Shown: positions 25,652 through 35,749, counted from the stretch's first letter. The stretch is 46,998 nt of DNA from Spirochaetaceae bacterium 4572_59 (GCA_002084805.1 NBMC01000028.1:1-46998); one strand, 5' to 3'. Translations and numbers: made by a program. The notes: a model not told the origin generated them from the letters alone.

Positions 25652-25770
25652 TTCTTTTTGTTTTTATTCGTTTTGCAGCTTGATTTGACAAATAAACGTA
25701 CTATACCTACAATTATCCGGGGGATCGCTTTGAGATGAAGTCGTGAAGGGGAGATCTCTCAAACGTATCT

Positions 25771-25810
25771 TGTAGGATCAGTCCTACAGAAAATAACCTC
25801 AACTTCCTAC
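25771..25810 (+). promoter_or_regulatory. Citrate-regulon operator before citC
   Basis: TGTAGGA-TCAG-TCCTACA is a perfect 7-bp inverted repeat (25771-25788). A third half-site, TCCTAC, lies at 25805-25810, 23 bases from the right arm. The identical layout occurs before tctC. Confidence 0.75.
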
Positions 25811-25844
25811 TTACAGATGGCCGTCTCCGGGAGAAAATGCGCTT

Positions 25845-26906
25845 ATGTCTGCAGAACAATATGAAATCCGAACTATAAATCTTCGCCGGGCTTCTGAGCG
25901 GAATCAGTTGAAAACCTTCCTGTTACAGGAAAATCTGACTCTGGAAAGTGATCTGGATTACGCCATCTGCCTGATGGATGGAGACCGTATCATCGGTTCA
26001 GGATGTGCCTCCGGCAACGTCCTGAAGTGTATTGCCGTGGATGTGGATTATCAAGGTCAGGCCCTGACTAACCGCATTATCAGCTATCTCCGCTTACGGG
26101 GATTTCATGAAGGGTACTCCTCGCTTTTTCTGTTTACCAAACCCGGAAATGAAACGGTTTTTTCAGAGCTGGGATTCTTTACTCTGGCAAAGTCTCCCGA
26201 CGCTATCCTTATGGAAAATCGTTCTGATGGTTTTCAGATCTACATTGACTCTCTGAAAATCCCGGATGACAGTATGCCTGCTGCTTCAATTGTGATGAAT
26301 TGCAATCCCTTTACCCTGGGACACCGTTATCTGATCGAGAAAGCCTGTGGTGAAAATGAAAGGGTTCACCTTTTTGTTGTAAAAGAGGATTTGTCTGTAT
26401 TTCCCTTTGATCAGAGGATGAGCCTGATTCAGGAGGGATGTTCCGACCTGAAGAATCTGTTTATCCATGAAGGCCGGGATTATATCATCTCTCATGCCAC
26501 CTTCCCAACCTACTTTATAAAAGACAGTAAAATCATAAACGACAGTTATGCCAGGATAGACCTGGATCTGTTTGCACGCCGGATTGCTCCGGCCCTGTCC
26601 ATAACAAAGCGTTATGTTGGGGAGGAGCCATTTGATGTGGTCACCTCCCGCTATAACCAGCTTATGAAGGAAATCCTTCCTGAAAACGGGGTGGACGTTG
26701 TTGAAATTCCCCGGAAATCATGCTCAGACGGTGCTGTCAGTGCAACAAAGGTTCGCAAGGCCATGGCTGATAATCGATATGGGGAGCTGAAAAACTGGGT
26801 CCCCCCTACAACATATGATTTTCTGTTATCTGAAGAGGGACAGAAGATTGGTGAAATTATAAAGCGGAAGGCTCTTTCAGTTGCGAAAGAGTCTGAACAA
26901 GTATAG
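25845..26906 (+). CDS. citC: [Citrate (pro-3S)-lyase] ligase
   Basis: A 353-residue enzyme that acetylates the thiol of the citrate lyase acyl carrier protein with acetate and ATP, switching the lyase on. The N-terminal third is GNAT-like (CIAVDVDYQGQALTNRIIS), and the catalytic part is a nucleotidyltransferase with the HIGH-type motif in CNPFTLGHRYLIEKA (about residues 151-165) and SDGAVSATKVRKAM near the end, the counterpart of the ISxTKVR motif. It opens the citCDEFGX operon. The regulatory operator lies 57 bases upstream of the ATG. No strong ribosome site is seen (GGGAG about nine bases before). Confidence 0.95.
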   Translation: MSAEQYEIRTINLRRASERNQLKTFLLQENLTLESDLDYAICLMDGDRIIGSGCASGNVLKCIAVDVDYQGQALTNRIISYLRLRGFHEGYSSLFLFTKPGNETVFSELGFFTLAKSPDAILMENRSDGFQIYIDSLKIPDDSMPAASIVMNCNPFTLGHRYLIEKACGENERVHLFVVKEDLSVFPFDQRMSLIQEGCSDLKNLFIHEGRDYIISHATFPTYFIKDSKIINDSYARIDLDLFARRIAPALSITKRYVGEEPFDVVTSRYNQLMKEILPENGVDVVEIPRKSCSDGAVSATKVRKAMADNRYGELKNWVPPTTYDFLLSEEGQKIGEIIKRKALSVAKESEQV

Positions 26907-26918
26907 GAGTATATGAGG

Positions 26919-27215
26919 ATGAAAATTGTAAAGACAGGAATGGCAGGATCTCTTGAATCCAGCGATGTTCTGATTACTGTTGATAGTAATCCCGGAAAAG
27001 GCAGGAACGTCAACTTGAACAGTATTGTCAAACGGCAGTATGGAAAACAGATCCTGAAAGTGGTTGATGAGACGCTGGAACAGCTTTCGGTGAAGGATGC
27101 AAAAATCCGCCTGGAAGATAAAGGTGCTCTTGACTGTACTATCCGCGCCCGTCTGGAGGCAGCTGTTTACAGAGCTGCCGGCAGTGAAAGTTATCCCTGG
27201 GAGAACCTGACATGA
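26919..27215 (+). CDS. citD: Citrate lyase acyl carrier protein (gamma subunit)
   Basis: A 98-residue carrier subunit that bears the phosphoribosyl-dephospho-CoA prosthetic group. It begins MKIVKTGMAGSLESSDVLIT; the serine in the GSLESSD segment is the modified residue in this family. ATG 26919 is chosen because CitD proteins start MKIVKTA and AGGAG lies ten bases before; an ATG six bases upstream would add two residues. Its stop overlaps the start of citE as ATGA, which couples their translation. Confidence 0.94.
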   Translation: MKIVKTGMAGSLESSDVLITVDSNPGKGRNVNLNSIVKRQYGKQILKVVDETLEQLSVKDAKIRLEDKGALDCTIRARLEAAVYRAAGSESYPWENLT

Positions 27216-28114
27216 AATTGAGACGAACCATGCTATATGTGCCCGGCAACAATGCAGGGATGATGAAAGACGCCCATATCTACCGTTCCGATTCGGTAAT
27301 GTTCGATTTGGAGGATTCCGTATCTCTTAATGAAAAGGATACAGCCAGATTTCTCGTTTTCAATGCTCTTACCACCCTGGATTACGGCGGAATTGAAACG
27401 GTTGTTCGTATAAACGGTCTTGATTCTCCCTACGGCCGTGAGGATATCCGTGCCATGGTCCGGGCCAGACCCAATGTGATCCGTCTGCCCAAAACCGAAA
27501 CGGCCCAGGACATTAAGGATGTGGAAGAGCTTATAGAAGAGGAAGAAAAAGCCTGCGGTTACGAAGTTGGAACTATTAAGCTAATGGCTGCCATCGAAGG
27601 GCCTCTGGGAGTACTCAATGCCTATGAAATCGCTCTGGCATCCACTCGCATGATCGGTATTGCTCTGGGGGCAGAGGACTATGTCACCAGCATGAAAACC
27701 AAACGCTCTCCCGAAGGTGTTGAGATCCTGTTCGCTCGTTCCATGATTTTGAATGCAGCCAGAGCAGCTGGAATATATGCTATCGATACGGTCTATGCGG
27801 ATGTCAACAACGAAGAGGGCTTTCTGGATGAGGTGAAATTGATCCATCAGCTTGGATTTGACGGAAAGTCTGTTATTACACCCCGGCAGATACAGCCGGT
27901 TCATGATATTTTCTGTCCCACAAACAAGGAAATTGATCATGCCTTGAAGGTTCTTGAGGTTATCAAAGAGGCGGAAAGTAAACAATCCGGTGTTATCTCC
28001 CTGAATGGAAAAATGGTTGATAAACCTATTGTTGAACGGGCCGAGCGGGTGCTTGAAATGGCAAAAGCCTCGGGAATCAACATTGATGAACTGGAGGATG
28101 ATTATAATGAGTAA
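27212..28114 (+). CDS. citE: Citrate lyase beta subunit (citryl-ACP lyase)
   Basis: A 300-residue subunit that splits citryl-ACP into oxaloacetate and acetyl-ACP. It belongs to the HpcH/HpaI aldolase superfamily: RRTMLYVPGNNAGMMKDA at the N terminus, the DLEDSVSLNEKD metal/substrate motif near 32-43, RLPKTE near 92, the glutamate in MAAIEGPLGVLNAYEIA near 127-143, and LGAEDYVTSM near 152. Its length equals that of known CitE. The last eight bases overlap citF. Confidence 0.96.
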   Translation: MKLRRTMLYVPGNNAGMMKDAHIYRSDSVMFDLEDSVSLNEKDTARFLVFNALTTLDYGGIETVVRINGLDSPYGREDIRAMVRARPNVIRLPKTETAQDIKDVEELIEEEEKACGYEVGTIKLMAAIEGPLGVLNAYEIALASTRMIGIALGAEDYVTSMKTKRSPEGVEILFARSMILNAARAAGIYAIDTVYADVNNEEGFLDEVKLIHQLGFDGKSVITPRQIQPVHDIFCPTNKEIDHALKVLEVIKEAESKQSGVISLNGKMVDKPIVERAERVLEMAKASGINIDELEDDYNE

Positions 28115-29648
28115 AAACGCCATAGGAAGAGAGATCCCCGAAGAACTTGACGGAGTAAAACTGACCCCTTTTGACGGTGCCGTAAAACATACCCCCCTGG
28201 TCCGTCAGGATAAGGGGAACCGGCAGCTCCCCAGATTGAATAAACTGGTTGATACGATCGAACAGGCCGTGATAAAGTCCGGCCTGCAAGATGGAATGAC
28301 GATATCTTTTCACCATCACTTCCGCTCGGGAGATTATATTGTAAATATGGTGATGGATGTTATTTCCAGAATGGGAATCAAAGATCTGACCATTGCAGCC
28401 AGTTCTCTTATGGCTCACCATGATGAGTTGATCGGCCATATAGAAAATGGAACGGTTACACAGCTGATTACCAGCGGTCTTCGGGGAAAACTGGCTAAGT
28501 TTGTCTCTGCAGGAAAGATGGGTAAACCTGTTCTGTTCCACAGCCATGGCGGACGTGCCAGAGCGATCGAAGTCGGTCAGATTAAGATCGATGTTGCCTT
28601 TCTCGGTGTTCCTTCCTGTGATGTTTATGGTAATGCCAATGGGTATACAGGCCCTTCGGCCTGTGGTTCTCTGGGATACGCCATGGTGGATGCCAAACAT
28701 TCTGAGACGGTCGTACTGATTACCGATTTTCTTGCAGACTATCCCAACACGCCATTCAGTATCGATCAGGACCTGGTGGATATCATTGTTAAAGTGGATG
28801 CGGTGGGAGACCCAAAGAAAATCAGCACCGGAGCTACAAGAATTACACAGAATCCCCGGGACCTGCTGATTGCCCGGAATGCTGCGGATTTTATTGTGGC
28901 CAGCCCCTACTTCGAAGACGGTTTCTCCATGCAGACCGGTTCCGGTGGTGCTTCTCTTGCTACAACCCGTTTTTTGACAGAACAGATGGAGAAGAAGAAT
29001 ATTACTGCCAGCTGGGCCTTGGGTGGAATTACAAGCCAGATGGTCAAGATGCATGAAGCGGGATTGATCAAGAAGATGCTGGATATTCAGACTTTTGATC
29101 AGGATTCCATCGAATCCATCGCTAAGAACCGCCTCCATACTGAAATTGACGCCTCCTATTATGCGAACCCTCTGAATAAGGGTTGTGCGGTTAATAAACT
29201 GAACGTGGTTATTTTGAGTGCTCTGGAAATAGACCTGAACTTCAATGTCAATGTTCTGACAGGGTCGGACGGTGTTATTATGGGGGCTTCGGGGGGACAC
29301 TCTGATACGGCTATCGGATCGGGTCTGTCAGTCATTGTGGCTCCTCTTGTCAGAGGGCGGACATCCACCGTAACAGAGAACGTTCTCACGGTTATCACTC
29401 CGGGAGAAAGTGTGGATGTGTTCGTTTCAGACCGCGGTATTGCCATCAATCCCCGCCGTAAAGACCTGATAGAGCATTTTAAAAAAGTGCATCTTCCATT
29501 TTCCACCATGGAAGAACTACTTGAAAAAGCGGAACGCCTTGTTGGAAAACCCGATTCCATTGAGTTTACAGACCGGATTGTCGGACTTGTAGAGTATCGG
29601 GACGGAACGATCATTGATGTGGTCCGGCAGGTTAAGGCTCTGGACTGA
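28107..29648 (+). CDS. citF: Citrate lyase alpha subunit (citrate:acetyl-ACP transferase)
   Basis: A 513-residue subunit that exchanges acetyl for citryl on the carrier protein. It has the CitF order: an N-terminal start SKNAIGREIPEELDG, then LVDTIEQAVIKSGLQDGMTI, FHHHFRSGDY near 70, and the C-terminal GSDGVIMGASGGHSDTAIGS near 393-412. Start ATG 28107 follows CTGGAGGATG; an upstream in-frame codon at 28005 would bury the start deep in citE. The usual size is about 510 residues. Confidence 0.96.
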   Translation: MSKNAIGREIPEELDGVKLTPFDGAVKHTPLVRQDKGNRQLPRLNKLVDTIEQAVIKSGLQDGMTISFHHHFRSGDYIVNMVMDVISRMGIKDLTIAASSLMAHHDELIGHIENGTVTQLITSGLRGKLAKFVSAGKMGKPVLFHSHGGRARAIEVGQIKIDVAFLGVPSCDVYGNANGYTGPSACGSLGYAMVDAKHSETVVLITDFLADYPNTPFSIDQDLVDIIVKVDAVGDPKKISTGATRITQNPRDLLIARNAADFIVASPYFEDGFSMQTGSGGASLATTRFLTEQMEKKNITASWALGGITSQMVKMHEAGLIKKMLDIQTFDQDSIESIAKNRLHTEIDASYYANPLNKGCAVNKLNVVILSALEIDLNFNVNVLTGSDGVIMGASGGHSDTAIGSGLSVIVAPLVRGRTSTVTENVLTVITPGESVDVFVSDRGIAINPRRKDLIEHFKKVHLPFSTMEELLEKAERLVGKPDSIEFTDRIVGLVEYRDGTIIDVVRQVKALD

Positions 29649-30484
29649 TGATAACGGCCACAGCTCCGCTCATCGGGATGATCGCGGCACTTGCTGCCCG
29701 GGCCATGAGAGATGAGGTGGAGCTGACTCCCAAACCGGGTCTGGTAGATCGTCTGGACAATGGATCTCATAAGGATATGAACCTTTCTCTCTTCCTTATG
29801 AGTGCGGGGGTCATAAAACCCTTTCTGGTCGAAATGGCCCGGGCTGTTTCTCCTGACGGGGGCAGTCTGTCAGTACTGCCTGTACTCCGTCCTATCGGAA
29901 TCCGGGCGGAAGAGGCCATGTTTAAAGCTACCGGAGGAATCAACACCCATAAAGGACAGATTTTTTCTCTGGGGGTCTGTACGGCTGCCGCTATGCGAGT
30001 GGGAAATTCCGCAGCGGCCGTTCTTGAGGAGGCCGGCAGAATCTGCAGCGGTATCTGTGGGGAGCTGAAAGGTGCCGGGTCCAATGGTCAGAAGGCCTTT
30101 CTGCTTTATGGCAGCAGGGGAATCAGGGGGGAGGCGGAAGAGAGCTTTCCTTCTGTTCGGAATAATTCTCTGCCTCGCTACCGCCATGCTGAAAAAAACG
30201 GTCTGTCCCCAGAAGAAGCGGCTCTGGAATCTCTGATATATTTAATGACGGAGGTGGAGGACAGTAATGTCCTGTACCGCCGGGGACGTGAAGGCCTCTC
30301 TTTAATGAGAGAGAAGGCTGAAGGATTTATACTCTCGGGAGGGATGATGCAGGAGCAGGCATATGCGAAACTGGGAGAGATGAATAATTTTTTTATCCAG
30401 GAAAATATATCTCCCGGTGGTTGTGCTGACCTTCTGGCACTGACTCTGTTTCTTGCAGAACTGGAGGATAGTCTTGGAAGATAA
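29648..30484 (+). CDS. citG: Triphosphoribosyl-dephospho-CoA synthase
   Basis: A 278-residue enzyme making the prosthetic-group precursor of citrate lyase from ATP and dephospho-CoA. Family motifs are DEVELTPKPGLVDRLDNGSH (about 23-42), DMNLSLFLMSAG next to it, and GGINTHKGQIFSLG near 97-110. The ATG shares one base with the citF stop (TGATG), so translation is coupled. The C-terminal 11 bases overlap the chosen citX start. In some bacteria citX and citG are fused; here they are separate. Confidence 0.94.
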   Translation: MITATAPLIGMIAALAARAMRDEVELTPKPGLVDRLDNGSHKDMNLSLFLMSAGVIKPFLVEMARAVSPDGGSLSVLPVLRPIGIRAEEAMFKATGGINTHKGQIFSLGVCTAAAMRVGNSAAAVLEEAGRICSGICGELKGAGSNGQKAFLLYGSRGIRGEAEESFPSVRNNSLPRYRHAEKNGLSPEEAALESLIYLMTEVEDSNVLYRRGREGLSLMREKAEGFILSGGMMQEQAYAKLGEMNNFFIQENISPGGCADLLALTLFLAELEDSLGR

Positions 30485-31001
30485 TCCTGTCTCTCTTCCC
30501 GAAATGCTTGTAGCCAGGGAACAAAGAGCGGTTTTTAGGTACGCCTACTTCAGCCGTATAAATGACAGCAGTTCTCTTTTGCAGATAACTGTTAATATTC
30601 CCGGAAGCGTGAAAAACAGTGATATGATCCGGGATATCTACAGGGAGGCTATACGTGCAGTATGTCAGCTCTTTCCCGAAGCTCAGTTGCTGCCGGAAAG
30701 CTCCGATATCAGGAAAACCGGTCCGGAAGGGTATCTCTCTCTTTTTCTCTGGGGAGAAGATATTAAAAGAAAAACCAGTCTTCTGGAAGACTCTCATATA
30801 CTGGGGCGGCTTTGGGATATTGATGTCTTTACAGACCCGAATCACTCGCTTTCACGTTCTGAAATCGGTATGACGGGGAGAAGCTGTTACCTCTGTGAGA
30901 GGCCGGCCCATGAGTGTTCCCGTTCGAAACGTCACAGCCTGAAGGAAATTCAGGAATATATCAACAATATATACAGGCAATTTTCTGTCGGAAATCCCTG
31001 A
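30474..31001 (+). CDS. citX: Holo-citrate lyase synthase (prosthetic-group transferase)
   Basis: A 175-residue enzyme that transfers the phosphoribosyl-dephospho-CoA group onto CitD. Visible family features are VSLPEMLVAREQRAVF at the N terminus, GPEGYLSLFLWG near the middle, HILGRLWDIDVFTDPNH near 120, and the cysteine motif RSCYLCERPAHECSRSKRHS near 145-164. TTG 30474 is taken as start because GGAGG lies six bases upstream; a TTG at 30453 would add seven residues. A two-component sensor gene begins 21 bases later in the same direction. Confidence 0.9.
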   Translation: MEDNPVSLPEMLVAREQRAVFRYAYFSRINDSSSLLQITVNIPGSVKNSDMIRDIYREAIRAVCQLFPEAQLLPESSDIRKTGPEGYLSLFLWGEDIKRKTSLLEDSHILGRLWDIDVFTDPNHSLSRSEIGMTGRSCYLCERPAHECSRSKRHSLKEIQEYINNIYRQFSVGNP

Positions 31002-31022
31002 AATAGGATAGTATCAGGATTG

Positions 31023-33995
31023 ATGAAAGCAACACAAATAAGCATCTTACTGATTTTTCTTTCTTTATCCATTCTCACGGCCGAAGATTTCCACTTATCC
31101 CATCTATCCATGGAGGATGGCCTCTCAAGTAATTCAGTATACTGCATAACCCAGGACTCTTACGGTTATATCTGGTTTGGATCATTAAGTGGCTTAAATC
31201 GTTATGACGGCAGAGATAATATTCTGTTTCGTCCTCAGGTCGGAATTTCTGGATAGGAACGGATGGAGGAGGATTGAATCTTTTTAACAGAGAGACTCTG
31301 ACATTTTCCCATTTCTATAATGATCCTGAAGATCCGGACAGTCTGTCCAGTAATCAGGTTTTTGCACTGGAGGAAGACAGGCGGGGTCGTCTCTGGGTTG
31401 GAACTGCCGGTGGCGGTCTTTGTCGCTATGAGAGGGAAGGGAAATTTACGACTCTCGATGAGAGGAATTCAGCTCTGATTCACAACAGGATCCGAGCTCT
31501 TTTCTGTGATGAAGACGGCATACTCTGGATTGGGACGGAAAAGGGCCTCTCCCTCTATGATACTTCCCGGGAAGAATTTCTGGAGAAGGATGATACACCG
31601 GGAGCCGCTACTCTGGAAGGTATTTTTATCCGTTGTTATATGAAGGACCGTGATGAACGGTTCTGGATCGGAACCGAGCAGGGGCTTTTCCTTTATGACA
31701 AGTCAGAGGGAAATATTCTACCTTTTACAATGCCGGAAACCGTTGCGATCAGATCCGTTACATCTGATAATAACAGGCTATGGGTCGGAACAGAGCGTTC
31801 CGGGATATACCTTTATGATTTTTCACAGAAAAGCTGGAGTCATATGGAAGCTAGTGGGAATCCCGGAGAACTTACATACGGCAAAGTCCGGAGCCTCTAC
31901 CGTGATCATAGCGGTCTGATCTGGATAGGAACCAGAGGAGGAGGGGTTGATCTTTATAATCCCGCTACCGCTCTGATTCAGACCTATTCAAGCAGGACTA
32001 CCGCCCCGGGAACGCCGAAGAACTCCAATATTCGTCAGATGATTGAACGGCGGGACGGGTCTATCTGGATTGCCTCTGATGGAGGAGGAATCTCTGTCCT
32101 GGACAGAGCAAGCGGGCAATTCCGTTTTCTGGATTTGGATCCAAGGGATTCTGAATCGGATAATGATCAGGTCTACACTCTAATGGAGGACCATAAGGGA
32201 AATCTCTGGATAGGAACGGACGGAAGCGGTTTGTATTTTCTGGAAGCGGGCAGGGGGATCGAAGCGCTTGAAAGAATTCCCATGAGAGATCTACCTGGTG
32301 TGGAGAAGTATGGCGGAACCGTATGGGCTATTTTTGAGGATCATGAGAATACCCTCTGGATCGGGATGGAAGGGGATGGACTCTTCTCCCTGAAAGAGGG
32401 AATCCGTCAGAACTATTTTCACGATCCCGATAATTCCACAGCAGCTCTGGATCGGAACATGGGACGGTGGATTGAATCTTTTTCAGAAAGAAACTGGAAC
32501 CTTTAAAGGTTTTGTTCGGTCTCCCACCATTACAGCCAGTCTCAGTGACAATTCAGTCAATGTCATACTGGAAGATAGCTATAATCGGCTCTGGGTGGGA
32601 ACATCCGGAGGAGGAGTCAGTATTCTCCTTCCCAATGGGGAACAATTCCGTAATATCTCTACCCGGGAAGGCCTTTCCGGGGATAATATCTATGGGATAC
32701 TGGAGGATGAATATCATAATATTTGGGTCTCAACGGATACAGGGCTTTCTCGTATCACTCTTATGGAAGAAAGTATTCAGAATTATAGCAGAGCAGATGG
32801 TCTTATCAGCAATGAATTCTCCCAGAATGCCTTTCTTAAAACAGCTGACGGAACCCTCTTTTGGGGAGGACCGGAGGGGCTCTCCTCTTTTGATCCCTCC
32901 TCTCTATCTCAGGGTGGTGTTCCGGCGGAAGTGATCATCACACAGTTGAATATTCACAATCTTCCGGTCAGTGTCGGTACTGAAATCGACGGGATTGTGG
33001 TCTTGGATAAGGATATCTCCCTGCAGGAGGAGATTACCCTGCCGTATACGGCCAATAATATATCTCTTCGTTTTGCCATTCTCTCCTATATTGATCCGGC
33101 CAAGCATCAGTATGCTGTGCAGCTGAATGGTCTGGAGGAGAGACCTCGCTTCCTGGGGAATCATAATGAGGTCAGCTATGCCTCTCTCCCCCCGGGAGAG
33201 TATGTTCTGAAAATCTATGGTACCGATCATAACGGTTTGAATCTCAAACATGTGCGACAGCTTGCCATTCATATAGAGACTCCCTTCTGGATGAATGCCT
33301 GGTTTTATATTCTGTCAGTGAATCTTTTTCTTTCTTTTATTGGCTGGATTATCTGGCTGCGGCGGGAGGAAGAGAGAAAGGCCGCAGCCCGGGAGTATCA
33401 TGATGAACTGGGGCAGCAGCTGACGGCTATGAAATTTGACTTGTTCTGGCTGAACGGGCATCCCGAGACAGAAGAGGCTGTCCGCAGAGAAAAAATTGCC
33501 ACGCTGCTGAACCTGGTAAATGACTCCATAGAGTCTGTCAGAACCATATCAACCAATCTGCGGCCGAAAGCCATAGATAACCTTTCTCCTAAAGAAGCCC
33601 TTGAGTGGCAGTGCCGCCGTTTTACAAAAAGAACCGCCATTCCGGTGGATCTGAATATACAGATGGGCAGTTCTCAGCTGGACGATCCTAAGGGTGAGTA
33701 TAAAACATCAGTTTTCCGCATGTTTCAGGAGATTCTGACTAATATCATCCGCCACTCCTCTGCGGATAAAGTGGAGGTTCTTATTACTCAGAATGAGAAA
33801 GAGTTCCGTCTTATGGTCAGGGACAACGGGGTAGGGATTAATAAAGCTGATATCGGGAAGAGTGACTCCTTCGGTCTTATAGGGATGAGGGAACGTTGTC
33901 GGCATCTGAATGGAGAATTCCTTTTAGACAATCATCCGGAAGGGGGAACCCTTGTCCGTATTATCCTTCCATTAAAGGAGACAGCTAATGCATAA
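31023..33995 (+). pseudogene. Y_Y_Y/two-component-propeller sensor histidine kinase, broken twice
   Basis: An apparent gene for a periplasmic-propeller sensor kinase in three frames: 31023-31256, 31274-32506 and 32472-33995. Parts are a signal peptide; Reg_prop blades with repeated LWIGT/GGG motifs (for example GRLWVGTAGGGLCRYE); a Y_Y_Y domain; one membrane segment near 33290-33355; then a HisKA_3/HATPase kinase with the H-box in EYHDELGQQLTAMK and ATP-binding IIRHSSADKV and DNGVGI. Both breaks occur just before a blade's WIGT-x-GGGLNLF segment, with loss of part of a blade. It sits between citX and the response regulator with small overlaps, so it was the citrate-system sensor. Assembly error cannot be excluded. 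Confidence 0.75.
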
Positions 33996-34629
33996 AGTAC
34001 TAATAGTTGACGATCACCCCCTTGTCCGGCGCGGACTCTGCCAGATTCTGCAGGAGTCTATCTCTCTGAGCCAGCTGGATGAACTTTCCAACGGGACAGA
34101 AGTGCTGTCCCGAGTGAATGAAGAGTCCTATGATGTGGTTGTTCTGGATATCTCCCTGCCCGGCAGGGACGGTCTGGAAGTTCTAAAAGATCTGCAATAC
34201 TACCACCCCGATCTGCCTGTGCTGATCTTGAGTATTCAGTCGGAGAGTCAGTATGCTTTGAGAGCCCTCAAGCTGGGGGCTGCTGGCTGTCTGAATAAGG
34301 CCACAGCCCCGGAGGAACTTGTTAATGCTGTACGGCAGGTTCTGCAGGGCAGTCGGTATCTTTCTCAAAAAGTCAGTCAGCTCCTTCTGGAGGATTATCA
34401 GCATATTCATGGGGATGAACCTCATAAACAGCTCTCTGAGAGAGAGTATCAGGTTCTTATTATGCTGGCTTCCGGACTGATTCCCAGTGAAATTTCCGGA
34501 CAGCTTAATCTGAGTATTAAAACTGTTAGTACTTACCGCTCCCGGCTTCTGCATAAAATGGATCTGAAAAATAATGCCCAGTTAACTTATTATGCTGTAA
34601 AACATAATCTTATCTCTGAAACCAGGTAA
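33988..34629 (+). CDS. NarL/LuxR-type response regulator of the citrate regulon
   Basis: A 213-residue response regulator. The receiver domain (1-120) has the acidic pair in LIVDDHPLVRRG, the phospho-acceptor aspartate in VVVLDISLPGRDGLEVL (about residue 54) and the lysine in AAGCLNKATAPEE. The LuxR-type helix-turn-helix occupies about 145-205 (LSEREYQVLIMLASG, IPSEISGQLNLSIKTVSTYR). It overlaps the sensor gene by eight bases. The inverted repeat TGTAGGA-N4-TCCTACA before citC and tctC is a fitting site for a NarL-type dimer, so it probably activates both operons. Its sensor is broken, so it may answer another kinase or acetyl phosphate. Confidence 0.93.
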   Translation: MHKVLIVDDHPLVRRGLCQILQESISLSQLDELSNGTEVLSRVNEESYDVVVLDISLPGRDGLEVLKDLQYYHPDLPVLILSIQSESQYALRALKLGAAGCLNKATAPEELVNAVRQVLQGSRYLSQKVSQLLLEDYQHIHGDEPHKQLSEREYQVLIMLASGLIPSEISGQLNLSIKTVSTYRSRLLHKMDLKNNAQLTYYAVKHNLISETR

Positions 34630-34640
34630 TATCATGTGGA

Positions 34641-34681
34641 TGTAGGACAAATCCTACAGTGTCTTCCTTTTCTCTCCTACA
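34641..34681 (+). promoter_or_regulatory. Citrate-regulon operator before tctC
   Basis: TGTAGGA-CAAA-TCCTACA is a perfect 7-bp inverted repeat at 34641-34658. A third half-site TCCTACA is at 34675-34681, again 23 bases from the right arm, exactly as upstream of citC. Confidence 0.78.
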
Positions 34682-34741
34682 TTCATATGTTGAATTTCTC
34701 TTTTACAATGATTTTATCGTAAACATTTAAAGGAGATTCCA

Positions 34742-35749
34742 ATGAAAAACGAAAAAGTTTTTTCCTTCATTTTGACATTAATTCTTGTCTTCACAATGGG
34801 TCTGACCGCGGAAGGTCAGAAAGATGCTTCTGCCGACGGCAGTGTAAGATATCCTAAAGGTAACTTTGACTTCGTAGCACCCGGTGGAGCCGGCGGTGGA
34901 TGGGACCTGACTATCCGGACCACTGCCAAAGTTCTAAAAGATACGGGACTTGTAAAAGTTCCTATGCCCGTTAGAAACAACCCCGGTGCCGGTGGTTCTG
35001 TTCACCTGACAAGCCTGCAGGAGAAGAAAGGATCTGATAAAATCATCACAGTATACTCTTCTCCTCTTATTCTGACACAACTGAATGGTACAACCGATTA
35101 CGGTTACAAGGATGTTACTCCTCTGGCTTGTTTGATTGCAGATTATGCCGTATTTGTTGTAGCAGCGGATTCTCCCTATAAAACCATGAATGATCTGTTA
35201 GATGCACTGAAGAATGATATCAAGAGTGTTAAGATAGGTGGTGCTTCTTCCGTAGGTTCCATGGATCACATTCAGTTCCTTATGATGGCAAAAGCAGCCG
35301 GAATCGAAAATCTGGATGAAATAGATTATATCAGTTTTGATGATTCAGCCACAGCACAGGTCCTGGGCGGTCATATCGATATGTTCTCCACCGGACTCTC
35401 CGAAGTTCTCGGTCTTATCAATAGCGGTGACCTGAGAGCCCTGGCTCAGTCAGCTGATCATCGTGTAGGTACAGGTGTCGTTGCGCAAATCCCCAGCTGT
35501 GTTGAGCAGGGAATCGATGAAACATTTGTTAACTGGAGAGGAATCTTCGGTGCTCCCGATATGCCTGAATACGCTGTTGAATACTGGAGAAAGACTCTGG
35601 CTGAGATGGTTAAGACACCCGAATGGTTAGATGCCTGTATTACGAATGGTTGGGACGACGCTTATCTGGATGCTCCTGATTTCGATGTATTTCTGGCAAA
35701 AGTAAATGAAAATTATAAGACCATTCTGACTGATATCGGAATGTATTAA
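34742..35749 (+). CDS. tctC: Tripartite tricarboxylate transporter, substrate-binding protein
   Basis: A 335-residue periplasmic binding protein of the TctC/BugT family. The signal peptide is residues 1-24 (FILTLILVFTMGLTAEG), without a lipobox cysteine. Family motifs follow: FDFVAPGGAGGGWDLTIRTT near residue 43, VRNNPGAGGSVHLT near 80-93, and YDDS-like and GHIDMFSTGLSE segments in the middle. It delivers citrate-like acids to TctAB. AAAGGAGATTCC before the ATG is a good ribosome site. It lies 113 bases after the response regulator behind its own copy of the citrate operator, and a strong hairpin separates it from tctB. Confidence 0.94.
   Translation: MKNEKVFSFILTLILVFTMGLTAEGQKDASADGSVRYPKGNFDFVAPGGAGGGWDLTIRTTAKVLKDTGLVKVPMPVRNNPGAGGSVHLTSLQEKKGSDKIITVYSSPLILTQLNGTTDYGYKDVTPLACLIADYAVFVVAADSPYKTMNDLLDALKNDIKSVKIGGASSVGSMDHIQFLMMAKAAGIENLDEIDYISFDDSATAQVLGGHIDMFSTGLSEVLGLINSGDLRALAQSADHRVGTGVVAQIPSCVEQGIDETFVNWRGIFGAPDMPEYAVEYWRKTLAEMVKTPEWLDACITNGWDDAYLDAPDFDVFLAKVNENYKTILTDIGMY

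Noticed and set aside
25235..25738. 167-residue plus-strand frame between the MFS gene and citC
   Set aside because: It is antisense to the readable hydrogenase relic.
28005..28106. Longer start for citF inside citE
   Set aside because: CitF proteins start near SKNAIGREIP, and ATG 28107 has a good ribosome site.
28077..29300. 407-residue open frame opposite citF
   Set aside because: It is a shadow of the strongly conserved citF gene; no motif is recognisable.
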